Assembly (NCBI RefSeq): GCF_052324685.1
Contig: NC_135225.1
Span: forward strand, 3,988,201 to 4,052,200
DNA length: 64,000 nucleotides
Direction: 5' to 3'
From: Brachyhypopomus gauderio
Taxonomy: Eukaryota > Chordata > Actinopteri > Gymnotiformes > Hypopomidae
Numbering within the stretch: position 1 is the stretch's first letter; the number at the start of each line of letters is the position of its first letter. The notes beneath the pieces were generated by a model. That model saw only the letters and a program-made list of their open reading frames with translations, did not search any database and was not told the DNA's origin. The position numbers were made by a program, and so were the translations under genes. Positions 37,961 to 50,662 of the stretch are shown in pieces.

Positions 37961-39195
37961 GGTTCTATAGTAACTCCTATTTTCTCTACAGATATAAAAC
38001 ACAGGCAAAAAGACAGGCAGACAAGCATTGACGAGTATTTTCTGAAGTCACAGAAGCATAGAGATAGCAGAACCCTTACACAGACTTTCATATAATCCAT
38101 AATAACAAATTTATTTAATGTTTCACATTTTCATATGCATATTACTACTTGGATGCCTGTCATGTCCAGCTCCTCCCTCCTCCCGCCTAGTTTTCGCCGT
38201 TCCCTTGGTTTCTCCCTCTGTCTGCCACGCCCATGTCCTCAATGTTCCCACCTGCGCCTCGTTTCTCCTCCATGTTTCTGTGTATTTAAACCCCTCCGTT
38301 CTACCCCTTGTTGTTGGTCACGGTACGTGAGTTTCCCCCTTGGGCTCATGATGTTCAAATTTTCTGATTGTCCTTAAGACCTGTTCTTGTTCTTTGTGTC
38401 GTTTCTAGTCGCTGTTGTTTAATTATGTGTTTCTCCCGTGACCCTCTTCTCCGCTCCGCGTAAGTCACTTGTTCCTCATTTGTATCTAGGTTAGTCTCCC
38501 TGTCGCTTAGGTTTTTCATTGGCTGTATTCTCTTGTCTGTTTAGTTGTTAGTAGCCGAGTGTTGTTGTTCGTGCTCCACTGCCCTGTAGTCATTATTCCC
38601 CTTATTATGGTTCTCCTCTATACTTTTGCGTAGCTTGTGTTTGTCATGCTCTCATGCATATCACTTTGTTCTATTTATCTCGTAGCCCCTTTCGTTAGCA
38701 CTAGTCCCTCGTTGTGTAGTTTTGTCCCCAGCAGCAGCATTCTGTGTTTCTCTCGTGTTTGTTTTCTTTTAAATAAATATTCACTAACTTGCGTTTGTGT
38801 CACCTCTGTCTCTGACCAATGTTACAAAGCCCTTTAAAACAAACCTGAAATTATATGATCTTAGTCATGTGGGGGCCCTATGTTCTTTTAATTCACCAGA
38901 CTACAGGACATTTCTGATATTTAAATCTTTTCACAATATATCAACAGGTTTCACACACAGAACTACACCTGAAATATAATGTTTCACATTATCCTTAGTT
39001 CTTATGTCCTGCTGTGCAGCGAGGTAAATTGTATTACATTTATTTTACATGATTTTACTTTGCATTGCATATATAGTATCAGAGAATTTAGTCTAGGCCT
39101 TCTCAATGTATTTTTGGAAATCTGTGACATTTTTCCTCAAACTTAAAATGTTTCACACATCTGATTATTTTCTTTTTTTCATTGCATTGCAGCTG

Positions 39196-39235
<40 letters not shown>

Positions 39236-39560
39236 TTAAATGTCTGAAGAATCGTTCCTGACATGGTTTCTTTTATTTTGAAAAGACACCACGAAGTGAC
39301 AAACTGGTTATATAGACCTTTAACACACATGGCATCAATGTTAAACTGTCATGTGAACACCTTAGAAACTGGATTTAATTTGTGTGTCTACATTCTCTTT
39401 TGTTGTTAAAACGCCACACACTTTTATATTTGAGAACAAATTCCACTGACAATGAAACGTTACAGAGTTTAATCGACATAACCTGCAATAAGTGACAAAA
39501 CCCGGACATTTGGTTACAGAGAAGAAGCAGATTAATGAGATGTTTTCATCTTGGATCAGA
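37961..39560. other. Intergenic, nothing coding recognised
   Basis: A pyrimidine-rich stretch at 38150-38820 resembles repeat sequence. A (TTA)n microsatellite is at 39198-39234. No exon was found. Confidence 0.35.
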
Positions 39561-39562
39561 AA

Positions 39563-39625
39563 GGTCTATATAAAAAATATTTTCAAACACTTACATGAGG
39601 CTCTTACTCGCGACCTGTCCTTCAG
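39563..39625 (+). promoter_or_regulatory. Candidate core promoter and non-coding first exon
   Basis: CTATATAAAAAA at about 39566-39577 is followed after about 30 bp by a short segment ending in a strong donor CTTCAG|GTAAGTGG (39625/39626). On the + strand this could be the untranslated first exon of gene D, whose coding exon has a good acceptor at 51886-51887. Linkage across 12 kb is inferred only. Confidence 0.25.
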
Positions 39626-41369
39626 GTAAGTGGAAAGTGACAACTGAAATGTCAAACTGCACACTTTCTTTCGCTTTCTGTGTCCTCTGGGGAAATCACC
39701 TTGTCCAATTGCAGTAACCGATAGTCAATCATTAAAACCACACCACGTAGGGTGCAGGAAGACACCGAGATCTGGGAAGGAAATGGAAGCATATTAAATC
39801 CGTGGATGCAGCACTGAATCCAAGAACGCTTTTTCATTACAGGAAAATCGTGACCCCGAGTCTTTGGGTACGTATTTGTTAGCGCAGATTTGCTAAATAA
39901 ATTACTATTTTTTTACTATTACTTTGTGGCTTTTAAATGTACGTAGGCTATATATGACTAACTCTGACACCGAATATAAGCATTCTGTACAGAATGTCTA
40001 ATGGCATTGCCTTTTAAACTCGGCTCAAGTTGCTTTTGGATCTTGCAGTCAATGGTTCTCTAGAATTATTACATATAGTATTATAATATAACAGGTCAGT
40101 ATAAAAGCGTCTTAAGACCTTTGGCAGTGTTCGCTAACTGTATAGCCTATTGTATATTCGTTGTATGTCAAAGACTCGTTGCAGACACTCGTTCATTGTA
40201 GTCGCATATATTAAATAACAATACGTCCAAGGATACAGCGTGTTTTAGGATCGTACAAGTACAAGAGATGGTGCGAAAAGTACAAGAAATGTTTCGTTAT
40301 TAACTTTAAAAGCTTTGAGCGTAATCGTTAGTTTAAGCTGCAGGTTTCTTGCAGTTGGCGCTTACCTCTAATGTGACGTTATTTTACTGTTAAAAGTCGA
40401 GGTCAAGATTCCCGGAGCTCAGTTGGACTTCATTTACTCATATAAAGTGGGTGTCGTGTCATTCTGCCCTTGTCTGGACTAGATTGGTCGTATTCTATAA
40501 AACACCTTTCCCGGTCCTAGACGTGTGCAGACCTGCTGTGTTATTGGAGATTTTGTGTGTTCACAAAATCCTGCGCTCATGTTCTTGGTCTTCACACCAC
40601 GCATAACTCTGCCGGAAGTCTCGAGTAAACCAGGTGTTACAGACGCTATTGGTATTCCCCAATGAAACTGATACTGCCGTTCCCTAACTCCCCAAAGCAC
40701 ACAGAACCTAATTAAAGTAATCAGATTACTTTCTGGTTACATTTGAACACATTCATTGCTAAAGAGTTCCCGAAACATTGATCCCCTGAATTATGACTGG
40801 TAACATTAAAATTATAATGTTTAATAATTATAATTATAAGGTTTCTGAAATCGTCTTTAGACGTAGATCATAGCCTTGATGGTTCATAGACAGGATTATA
40901 AATTTGTTCAGCCCTCAGTTCAGAGTTCTGTAGCTGGTACCAGAAGAACAGATTCACAACACACGGGTGTCAGGAAAGAGTTCCAAAGTTTAATGATTAT
41001 TCTGTATTTAACTACATGTATTAAGATGTAAGATATGTTTTATCATTGGGTAAGAATGATAAAACATATACTGGTTACAGTAGACTGGATGTAATGGGGT
41101 AATGGAAAAGTACAGAGAGACAGAGAAAGAGACAGAGGAGCAGACACACAGTTAAGGGAATGAACAACCAGTCAGAGTGTACTGACCATGGGAGTGGTAG
41201 TGAGGGGAAAAGTGGACCTGACTACCCAGGGTAGGGAGAGGGGCCCATTTTGCTCATGTGCCTCGTTTACTGGCATTTAGCTATAGGGGCCCACTGACAT
41301 TGAGAGTGTACAGGGCCCAGAATTTGCTGCAACGATCCTGGTTCTGACTGAGGGTCACAGACAGTAAAT

Positions 41370-41532
<163 letters not shown>

Positions 41533-41576
41533 ATATGTATTTATGTATATGTATATATGTATGTATATATATAATT

Positions 41577-41663
<87 letters not shown>

Positions 41664-41668
<5 letters not shown>

Positions 41669-43400
41669 TTATAAATGAGAAATGAGACACTGATTCTGTA
41701 TGGGTTGACATAGACTGTCCTGTCCCTCATGCTCCTGTATCTTATGTGCAGACCCATATACAATTCAGGATACAATTTGTCCCTATAAATTAAACGTCAC
41801 TTACCCAGCAGGCCAGTAGGCCTATTGCTGCTTCATGGAGGACTCTTTCATGCTGAATGCCTAATATTTACAGTCCTGTTAAAACTGGTTACGCAGGTGT
41901 AAACATCCTAATTTTGTCATCGGTACTGTGGTGTTTTGTTGGGATATGCTCCTCTATTATATACATTTTACAGAGGATGATACTATAATTGAAATTGTGC
42001 AGCACTCAAATCACAGGCATATCTTGAGAATTGAATTGTAATGTGGGTGACCTCTTGACTTTATTGACTTTATCTATGAGTTTATTAGCACTGAAGTGAA
42101 TGCAGTTGTTCGTTGTCTGACATCGGTTGCTTTAGCCTATATGAGAAAAATGACCAAAATTACTGAATTTCACCTTCAGTTAAATAAAAGAAAACTCATT
42201 TCAAGAGTTGTACTTGGCATATATAAAGCAGAGATATTGACGCATCACTTCGTATGAGTTTGAGTCAAGTTTTGAATGTTTGTATACGAGACTGCTTCGA
42301 GTCTCAAATTAGCTACAAAACCTAGAAACGTATTAAAATAACATGACGTTTACTAAGTATTTCTTAGATATCGATCTTGTTAGCTAGCTGGCTAGCATAC
42401 GTTTAATCCAACTTCGTTGTTTTGAGAAAAACAAAAAATCATTTGTACCCAGTGATTAAAGCCTCGTTGTATATCCATGCTGAATTTAACATGTCCGTGA
42501 GAGCCAATAGATGCGAAATAGTTAAATTAAACAAAGAAAACTGTGCATAATCAGAAAGGTCTTGTTCCCCCACACTTAAGTTTACCTCCATCTGCACTTT
42601 TCAAAAGCTTGGGCACGCCATGTATGAATGAAGCTATGTGTGCGTCCATGCTTGATTAAACATATAATTATGTATCAAAATTGTGCAAATGGCTAATCTT
42701 TTCATCTTAAAATTCCATTTAAAAAATCTAATAGTTATCAATCCACTCCACTAATTTTGGAGAACACTATCCAATGTATTCAAAATATGACACTGAAGTG
42801 TTTTTACTCTAGGTGTTTGGAGTACTGGGATGGCAAACTACAGTTAAATGTCTATTTGGTTCACTATATATCACTTTTTGATCCTCTATGAAATCGTCAT
42901 CAAATCATTCCAATAAATTCTTAAAACAGACTTTCTCATGTACCACTGATATGATTTTCATGTATTTTTACTGTGGGATTTTTTAAATGATGGGAATATA
43001 AATTGGTTCTACAAAAGCAGTTTTAGAAGGTCTATATAATAGGCCGATATCAGATGACTGCTACATTTCTGAAGAACTCCTTCTCAATGATGCGATATGT
43101 GACCACTGGAATCCAGTTTGTAGGGTTATACAAAAGAAGCAGCAGTGAAAGGAATAAGTGCCCTTTTCACAAATGAATAATCCATAGAGTTGTTACAGAA
43201 GCAGTGTAACATAAGTCTGACAGTGGATCCACCCAGAGATGAAACATAACAGTACAGGAAGAGCATATGAGACAATGAAACATCAAATAACAACAGTGTT
43301 CAGTGGTTAACAGATCTCAGAGCACCACAGTGCTCGGAAACAGCATTACAAAAGCCGAAATGTCCAAGAGTCAGCCAGCAACGTGAAGAATATGGCAGCC
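41664..43400. other. Intergenic, nothing recognised
   Basis: AT-rich with no exon, RNA gene or clear repeat that I could identify. Confidence 0.35.
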
Positions 43401-43419
43401 CCTAGCCCTGGCATGATAC

Positions 43420-43644
43420 ATGCCTATAGACTAGGCATGTATATAAAATTATAGCTCTGCACAATTATCAGAACAAATGAACCGCTTGCTCCCATCAGAA
43501 GAGAACAGAAGGACCCCAACAAGGGCCAAACGCACCATTCAAATATACATCAACATCCTACCGGTCCCCAACAAGGAAGCTCCTGTTAGGAATTCTAGCC
43601 ACCAAACTGAATGACCATATGTGCAAGTACATGAAGGTAACAAC
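43420..43644 (+). pseudogene. LINE reverse-transcriptase relic, left part
   Basis: A degenerate frame ends with an LLGILATKLNDHMCKYM-like segment just before the hAT insertion. This resembles the RT domain of LINEs of the R2/R4-like kind. The matching right part is at 47040-47560. Stops are present. Confidence 0.5.
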
Positions 43645-43859
43645 CAGGGCTCTAAATTAACTTTTTTGACCACTAGCCAATGTGGCTAGTAACTCTCTAA
43701 AGTTACCGGCCAATCAGAACTTCAACTAGCCAAATTTTATGCGATAAAAATAAGAGAAATGAGTACCACTGAATGCATTTGATAATTTTATTAACATTGC
43801 ATGAAAAACATACCATAATATATACACCGAAATATTATTATATCAGATATTATTTGACT

Positions 43860-44393
43860 TCAGAGCTCTTCTTCAGAAGTGGCATCGGAATCCGAGCTAC
43901 TCTGATTTTTTGCGGCACGTTTGCACACAAAGTTAGGCCTGCATGAGCGCACCCCATCAGCATGCCATATATCAATGGCTTTGGACGGGTCAAAGTTAGT
44001 TATGTCAGGTGAGCCCAACTGTATTTTCAAGAGGTCAGAGAGGGTATCATCTTTAAGGCATGAGCGCCAGTCACTTTTCACCTGCTTCATGACACCGAAC
44101 CCTCTTTCGCAGTCAGCTGTTGTTGCAGGGATTGTGAGGAGAACATCAAAAAGATCGAGGATATCAGGACACCGATGTCGCAGCATTCTGTTCACAGTTG
44201 GCCAGGTCTTCTCATAATTTCCTGTAGCAGGGTGAGACAGACAATATGCATTATGCACTTGCAATGACACCTTTTCTAATTCAACTTTAGTTATTAAAAG
44301 ATGGCATCAAATTTGGATTGCCTTTAACAAATGACATTTACTCTGCTTCCTGAAAAAGTAAAGTTAAACACACTAGTAGACATGTGCATAAAG

Positions 44394-44477
<84 letters not shown>

Positions 44478-46668
44478 CATCCATCCTCCAAGTACCTTGG
44501 CTAAATTCTGCTGTGTACAGTTCAGTCTTGAGAATTGTCCATTGATCATGGATCAACTCCACATCCACTCCAGCAGACAGTAAAAGAGGTCGGAAATAAT
44601 TGATGAGTTTGTCTACCTCTCCATCACCAAAATCTCAGAACAGGAAAACATTGACATAATGTTAAGCAGTTGTCTTAAAACATAAAATGTGTAATGATTT
44701 GTTAATTACATTTGAATTCCTAACCTGAACTTGTGTCTGCCTCTGGCCAGCACTGGAAACTGGTCAGCCGCATAGCCTGCAGGACGCCACTGTTCACATC
44801 ACTAAATCTAGCAGTGATGCACCGGCACAGGGAATCGATTAGCTCATTCTTTGCCTTGTCATGCTGGTCGGCATCAGTAGACTTCAGGAGGACTCCCTCA
44901 TAGGTGTCTCTGTCCAGCACTGCTTTCAGCTTAGGCCCAGGTCTACAGTTGTGCAGAGATAGATGGATGAATGAGCATCTTTTCATTCCCTTTTTATTTA
45001 TACTGAGTTATAAACACACCAACACAGCCTAAAATCAAATGATAAATTATAGGATATGTGATACCTTGACTTGTACTTTTCTATGACAGCCTGAGTGGAG
45101 CACAGGCAGCTCTGTGCTTCAGCCAGGGTTGACACTGACCTCTGCAGTAACTTGGAGAGATTGCTCAGTTGATAGATGGTGTCATGGAGAAGGCAGCAAA
45201 ACCTGAGCACTCCACCATTCTTCCCTATGTTAAGGAACCCCTTGGCTTTTGCCCTCAGAACAGCATTGATGTTCGTGGACTCCTGGGACTACAACAAAAT
45301 AACTGTATTATATGAGACAGCATTTAACACTGATGAATAAAGAAAGCAAACATTAAATAACCCATTTACATTGCTGGTTTTAGTATGCTGTTCATTTACA
45401 TACCTTCTCCTCTAAGTTGTGTATAATGCCAGCATATCCTCTGAGAAAATGGTCAAGTGCTTTGAAGAGATGTGGTAGGCACCGGGTTCCACCTACTCTG
45501 GTTGGTATCAAAGCCTTCATGTGCAGCTCTTGGAAGTTTTGCTTTAGACTGGCTCTGTTCACACCACTCTTGTGATATAAAGTGTAGAGTCCACTCAACA
45601 GGTCCTCAACTTTCCTGGCCATCACATTTTTCCTTAATGCGTCTGAAAAGGCTAGCTCTAGCTTATGGGCCATGCAGTGAATCCCCAGCACATTTGGTCT
45701 GTCTGCACGCAGTTTTGTGACTACACCGTTGTTTACTCCTGTCATTACAGATCCTCCATCTGTGATGATTGCCACTAGCTTGTTCTTCCAATCAGTACCG
45801 ACTTCACGTTCCATTATACGACACACTGCTTCAGCTATATTTGTAGCATCTGGCTTTGAGACAGCTTTTACCCCAACAAAATCAACTTTGACCTTTCCCT
45901 CACTGGAACTCCTAACGTAAACCATTTCTTCTTCCATCACTGCACTGTCCAGGGATCCATCTGACATGACCGAGATGAACTTGCCATCTGATAATCTTGC
46001 CCTCATATTTCTTCTCTCATCCTCTGCAATGTAGTGAATAAACTCTTGTGCCTGGTAGCCATTTGTGTATGTCTCTCCTATGTTCAAGCCTTTCTTCCTG
46101 TCCACCCTGAAATTATTTTTCTTGTAAATGAAGCCACTAATAGTAGCATGTAGCATAGAAGCACTCTGAATAGTAAAGAATAGTAATATGAATAGTAACG
46201 TTAATTTACTTACTCACACATCCATTCGAAGTCGGTGAAAGGCCTGCCTTTTTTTCCGAGGGCGTGGGCATTTCGAAAAAGTAACTGCATCTTTTCCATC
46301 TCCGATGCGTTCAATAAAGCGAGGCTTCTCCCAGCAAGGCTCTCTTCGATAGGATCTGTCTTTGCAGCCTTAATTCGTAGGCTCTCCTGATGGCTTTGTG
46401 CTTTCTCATGGTCCTTTATAGATTCTATTTTTAAATTATTGGTTCCAACCACGAAATTGTTCGTTTTATTCTTTTCTTTACCGTAAGTGCGGCAATTTTG
46501 ACAAAACATTAGCACATTTTCATTGTCGAACACTAGCCATTCACGGCCCGTCAGCCATTTGGCATTAAATTTTCTTTTTTTATTTTCCCTTTCCTCATCA
46601 CCTGCATTGTTCCTCTTCTCGCTCCTCTTCTCCCCCCCAGCTGCTCCAAGTCCCAACCACCGCCGCAT
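43860..46668 (-). CDS. hAT transposase (ZNF862-like), multi-exon
   Basis: Segments in transposase order: 46668-about 46218, a zinc finger (CQNC ... HEKAQSHQ) after a basic N-terminus; about 46164-45392, the catalytic part with VMSDGSLD and IITDGGSVMTG (first two acidic residues of the hAT triad) and HCMAHKLELAF; about 45210-44998 and 44986-44720, helical insertion-domain sequence; 44270-43860, the C-terminal dimerisation region with TTADCERGFGVMKQVKSDWR (third acidic residue in CERGF). I could not join the first two segments in phase with a simple GT-AG splice, so the copy may be slightly damaged. It acts in the nucleus on its own terminal repeats; it is not a host gene unless domesticated. 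Confidence 0.75.
44394..44477. repeat. (CTAT)n microsatellite inside the hAT element
   Basis: About 20 CTAT units between transposase exons. Confidence 0.95.
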
Positions 46669-47039
46669 TTAGTTTAATAGTTAGCCTAAAGTACACGTTA
46701 ACGGTAACTACCTCTTGAAGTCTGTTAACACCACGAGGTACGTTCAGTGGTGTTAGCGTTCGTTTCCATGGTTTCACGCGGTCTCATGTTTCACTACAAA
46801 CCGCGCGCAGCCAATTGGCGTGTAATATCATGACGTAGCTAAGGCATGTAGTGTTCATGGGAAATGTAGAAAGTACTGCCAGGGGATAAATGAGTGAGAA
46901 TGGAGACTTGTGTATCATACATGATGTAATGCCTCTTGCATCACTGGCCAAATTGGCTAGTAAGTTTTTTTCCTAGCACCCGCCAAAATGATTTTTTACC
47001 CGCATTTGGTGGGTTGGCGGGTGTTAATTTAGAGCCCTG

Positions 47040-47560
47040 GTAACAACCCTAGAGGAACCTACCCGAAGACCACCCTAAATGTTGCCTAGATTGACTACAA
47101 GAAAGCAACTACATGCCACACATCTGAATCATCTACAGCCAATAAAACCAAAATGAGCTTCATCCAGAACTTAATGGAACACAAATGTAGAAGTCAACTC
47201 AAAGACAAGTTCTCAGATCACTATAAAGTGTATTAAATACCAAGGAGGAGCAGTGACCTCAATTCTGCTCTGCACAGGCCTGAATTCCCTCAACCAAATC
47301 AACAAAAAAAGCACAGATTCAGGTGTTAACCACCTCCTGTACATCAACGACATCAAGCTGTATGCAAAGACAGAGACATTGACTCACTGATGCACCTGCC
47401 CAGGATCTACAGCAGGAGCAATGGAGTGTCATGTGATCTGGAAAATGTGGTTACCAGGACAGAATTCAAAAGGTTATCAGGACAGGCGAAATGAACTTCC
47501 ACAAAATCATCTATACAGAGGAGCCTTAGACAATCCAGCATCTTGTACAAAGATGCAAGA
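47040..47560 (+). pseudogene. LINE reverse-transcriptase relic, right part
   Basis: It resumes after the hAT target duplication. It contains NHLLYINDIKLYAK, a degenerate form of the RT catalytic box (one Asp replaced by Asn), followed by frameshifted sequence resembling the downstream part of the same LINE protein. Together with 43420-43644 it forms one old element split by the hAT. Confidence 0.55.
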
Positions 47561-48660
47561 TGCTGGCAGGGAAACCATACACTGAGATAGACATACAAGT
47601 AGCACATCATATACAGGAACATATGCAAGACGTATGAGAAAATGTATTTCAAGAATATAGTGGAGTGATCAGGTAACAATTAGATTTTTTTCCTAGAGCT
47701 TTTAAAGCTGCGTATGTTTATACAAGTTACACAAGCTACCCCATTCTTTCATATTCCTGCAGTAAAAATACTTCATTATATACAGTGAAGTCTCATTGAA
47801 GTCTCAAACTGTCTCATTATATATATCATTGCTACAAGAGAAAGTATATTTCAGGAATATATTGAAGTGATTTCCTAACAGTTTCATTTGTTGATTATAT
47901 AGTGCTTCATGAAATGTTTTATAGTGAACCTAATAGACATTTTACATGGGTTTGGCATCCTATTACTCCAAATTCCAATATTAAAAATTGTCATAACATG
48001 AGAAAATGAAAAAGTGTGTTTCAATAATTTAGTGTGGTGTTTTGATAATAATTAGATTTATTTTGTAGAACTTAAAATGTTGCATAAACATTTGCATTTA
48101 GGTATTAGCTAGGCATTTAGATGAAGAGTAAGGCTTAAAATACCCAGCTATCTGTATTTAAAGAGCTTTACTAATTCAGTCCCATTTAACGTATTGAGAT
48201 ACTGTATAACACAACTCTTGGTGCTTATAATAATTAGTCCAGGAATGCTTCCGTTGTATTGTGGCCAATTTCAGTTGTGTTGTGACTAGATTTGCAGCAT
48301 TTCTGAATTTGCAGAGCACGTTGTCATTTTGATAAATTTGCTTTGTGTATTTGTAGCGCGTTTTTCTTTTGCAGCGCGATGGGTTTTCTCGGCCACCGTA
48401 TCAGGGTCAGCTAAGTAGTTCTTGTCTTGCAGCAGCTTTTTAATATAACCTATTTTTAAATTTTATTTAATTAGATTATTAAGACAATCCCCTAATATTA
48501 GGAACAGATTTTCAGTTATACTTTATTAACTCCTGGGGTTAATGGACGGTATTGTTTTTCTTTTTGAAGATAGTCCACAGATCTTGCTGTATTTGTAGCA
48601 GACACAAACTGCACCAAATTCTCTGCTGAGTAATGACGGTAAAGCCTGTAGTTCTACAGA
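47561..48660. other. Intergenic, nothing recognised
   Basis: AT-rich. Three related segments with the theme AGAAAnTGTATTTCAnGAATATA (about 47636, 47840, 48000) suggest an old local duplication. Confidence 0.35.
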
Positions 48661-48670
48661 ACCTCCTCGT

Positions 48671-49142
48671 CTGTACTGCCCCTATGGTTGTCTGTACTGC
48701 CCCTATGGTTGTCTGTACTGCCTTTATGGTTGTCTGTACTGCCCCTGTGGTTGTCTGTACTGCCCCATGATCCTCTGTACTGCCCCATGATCGTCTGTAC
48801 TGCCCCTATGGTTGTCTGTACTGCCCCATGATCGTCAGTACTGCCCCATGATCGTCAGTACTGCCCCTATGGTTGTCTGTACTGCCCTATGATCGTCTGT
48901 ACTGCCCCTATGATCGTCTGTACTGCCCCTATGGTTGTCTGTACTGCCCCATGATCGTCTGTACTGCCCCTATAGTTGTCTGTACTGCCCCTATGGTTGT
49001 CTGTACTGCCCCATGATCGTCTGTACTGCCCCTATGGTTGTCTGTACTGCCCCTGGTTGTCTGTACTGCCCTTATGGTTGTCTGTACTGCCCCTATGGTT
49101 GTCTGCACTGCCCCTGGTTGTCTGTACTGCCCTTATGGTTGT
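48671..49142. repeat. 21-bp minisatellite, about 22 units
   Basis: The unit is CTGTACTGCCCCTATGGTTGT with a CCCCATGATCGT variant. The period is a multiple of 3, so frames remain open artificially. Confidence 0.95.
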
Positions 49143-49252
49143 CCGACATGAAGAATTCCTGGAAAAAAAAGCCTGAATGGCTTTAAACTTTTTAAATTTT
49201 AATGAAACGAAATTCAGAGGTGATGCTATTTGTCCCAGCAGCCCCTGTGAAG

Positions 49253-49273
49253 CCCCCCCCCCCCCCCCCCCCA
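49253..49273. repeat. Poly-C tract
   Basis: Twenty-one cytosines broken only by the flanks. Confidence 0.9.
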
Positions 49274-49560
49274 CCACATTTGACTGTATTTTGCATGACA
49301 GCATATGAGCTGTGCCCTCGACTTTTGGAAGTAAAACAACGCTGTGACTTACTCTGCTGCCAGAGTATCTAGGTTTGGAATTTCATCTTAATCATTTGCC
49401 ATTATTCTAATCGGATCATTATACGTTATTGCTCAAGGTGCCAAGTTTCCAGTTAGTTGAAATTAGTCACACTAGGCTAAAACCAGATATTCTTTTTCAC
49501 ATGGAGGGCCTACTTCTGTTCTGAATTGCTATTAGTCTTGCCCAACATCAGTAAGAATAT

Positions 49561-50662
49561 TACCGTATTTTCCAGACTATAAGCCGCTACTTTTTTCTCC
49601 ACGCTTTGAACCATGCAGCTTATAATGAGGTGGGGCTTTTCTGTAGATAATTTTTCCCCGTCAGGGGGCGGAGCAGAAAGTGAATCAGGTGGTAGGTGAA
49701 AGTTGTAAATCAAAGAAGAAAGTGCTCATTTTCATTTAGCACATGCAAGCAGCAGGCACGACGGAGACGTTTTTTCAAACCAACATGTGTTGTGCCAAAT
49801 TCCGACTCCTCTCGTTTGCACACGCATAAAGACACTATAGATGATATTTGGGAGTTACAGTGATTATAACTTAGTTCATTGAGCACTCTAGTTTTGTCCT
49901 AACTAGATATTTATGGAGTCAAATTAGGGTCTTTAATGGTGACGAAAAAATAATAATATCGCAAATATAAGATTAGCATTTTGCATTTTACGTTTCTAAT
50001 TTGTTTCTGCAATACTTTCCCTCTTTTGCGTTTCTTTCTTTTCTTTGCGTTTCACATTTTATGTTGCTGCTTTTTTTTTTGCAATACTTTCTTCCTTTTG
50101 CATTTCTTTCTTTTGTTTGCACGTCACTGCTTCTCTTTGCGTCTCGCATTTTACGTTCATAATTTTTTTTGCGCTTCTCTCTTTTCTTTGCTCCGGTTTT
50201 ACCCTCTGTGTGGGGGCCGGGAAAGAGGCGTGGCCAAGAGCGAAAGGCGTGCTGAAATCATGTTGTCAGAGATGAACTTCGGTATAGCCAGTGTGTTTTT
50301 AATTTAAAATAATTAATACCCTTGAGTCAGTGTGGCTTTGGACATAGATAATGCCGTGCTGTTTGCTGTGATGGATAATTAAAGTCTAGCTCTTATTTAT
50401 GCATAGATACGTAAATGGACAATATAATCTGTATCATCTTTATGCGCTGCTAAACGAAGGGAGTCAGAATTCGGCACAACACCGAAAGCCAAATCTGTCA
50501 CATGTGAAATGCTACAGGCACCGTTCAGTTAAATGTATTAAGTTCAGTAGATATATGCGGCTTTTAACCTGGTGCGGCTTATACAACATTTTCCTTTTTT
50601 TTTTTTACTTAGTAGGTGCAGCTTATATTGGGGTGCGCTCTATAGTCAAGAAAATCTGGGTA
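49561..50662. mobile_element. Non-autonomous DNA element with TTACCGTATTTTC ends
   Basis: The left end is TTACCGTATTTTCCAGACTATAAGCC. The right end, reverse-complemented, is TTACCCAGATTTTCTTGACTATAGAG. These imperfect inverted ends, with GACTATA and GCAGCTTATA motifs, match a repeat widespread in fish genomes. About 1.1 kb, no transposase, superfamily not decided. Confidence 0.55.

Larger units (their letters stand above)
43645..47039 (-). mobile_element. hAT transposon, 3395 bp, with 8-bp target duplication
   Basis: Terminal inverted repeats are CAGGGCTCTAAATTAAC (left) and GTTAATTTAGAGCCCTG (right). The flanking 8-bp direct repeats GTAACAAC at 43637-43644 and 47040-47047 are identical, which implies a fairly recent insertion. 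Subterminal regions share inverted GGCTAGTT/ACTAGCC motifs. The minus strand carries a multi-exon transposase of the ZNF862/C17orf113-like hAT group. A (CTAT)n microsatellite lies inside. Confidence 0.92.

Noticed and set aside
38118..38377. Cys/Pro/Ser-rich plus-strand ORFs
   Set aside because: They lie in pyrimidine-rich repeat-like sequence with no splice context or family resemblance.
48935..49186. ORF with repeated CLYCPYG
   Set aside because: Frame opened by the 21-bp minisatellite.
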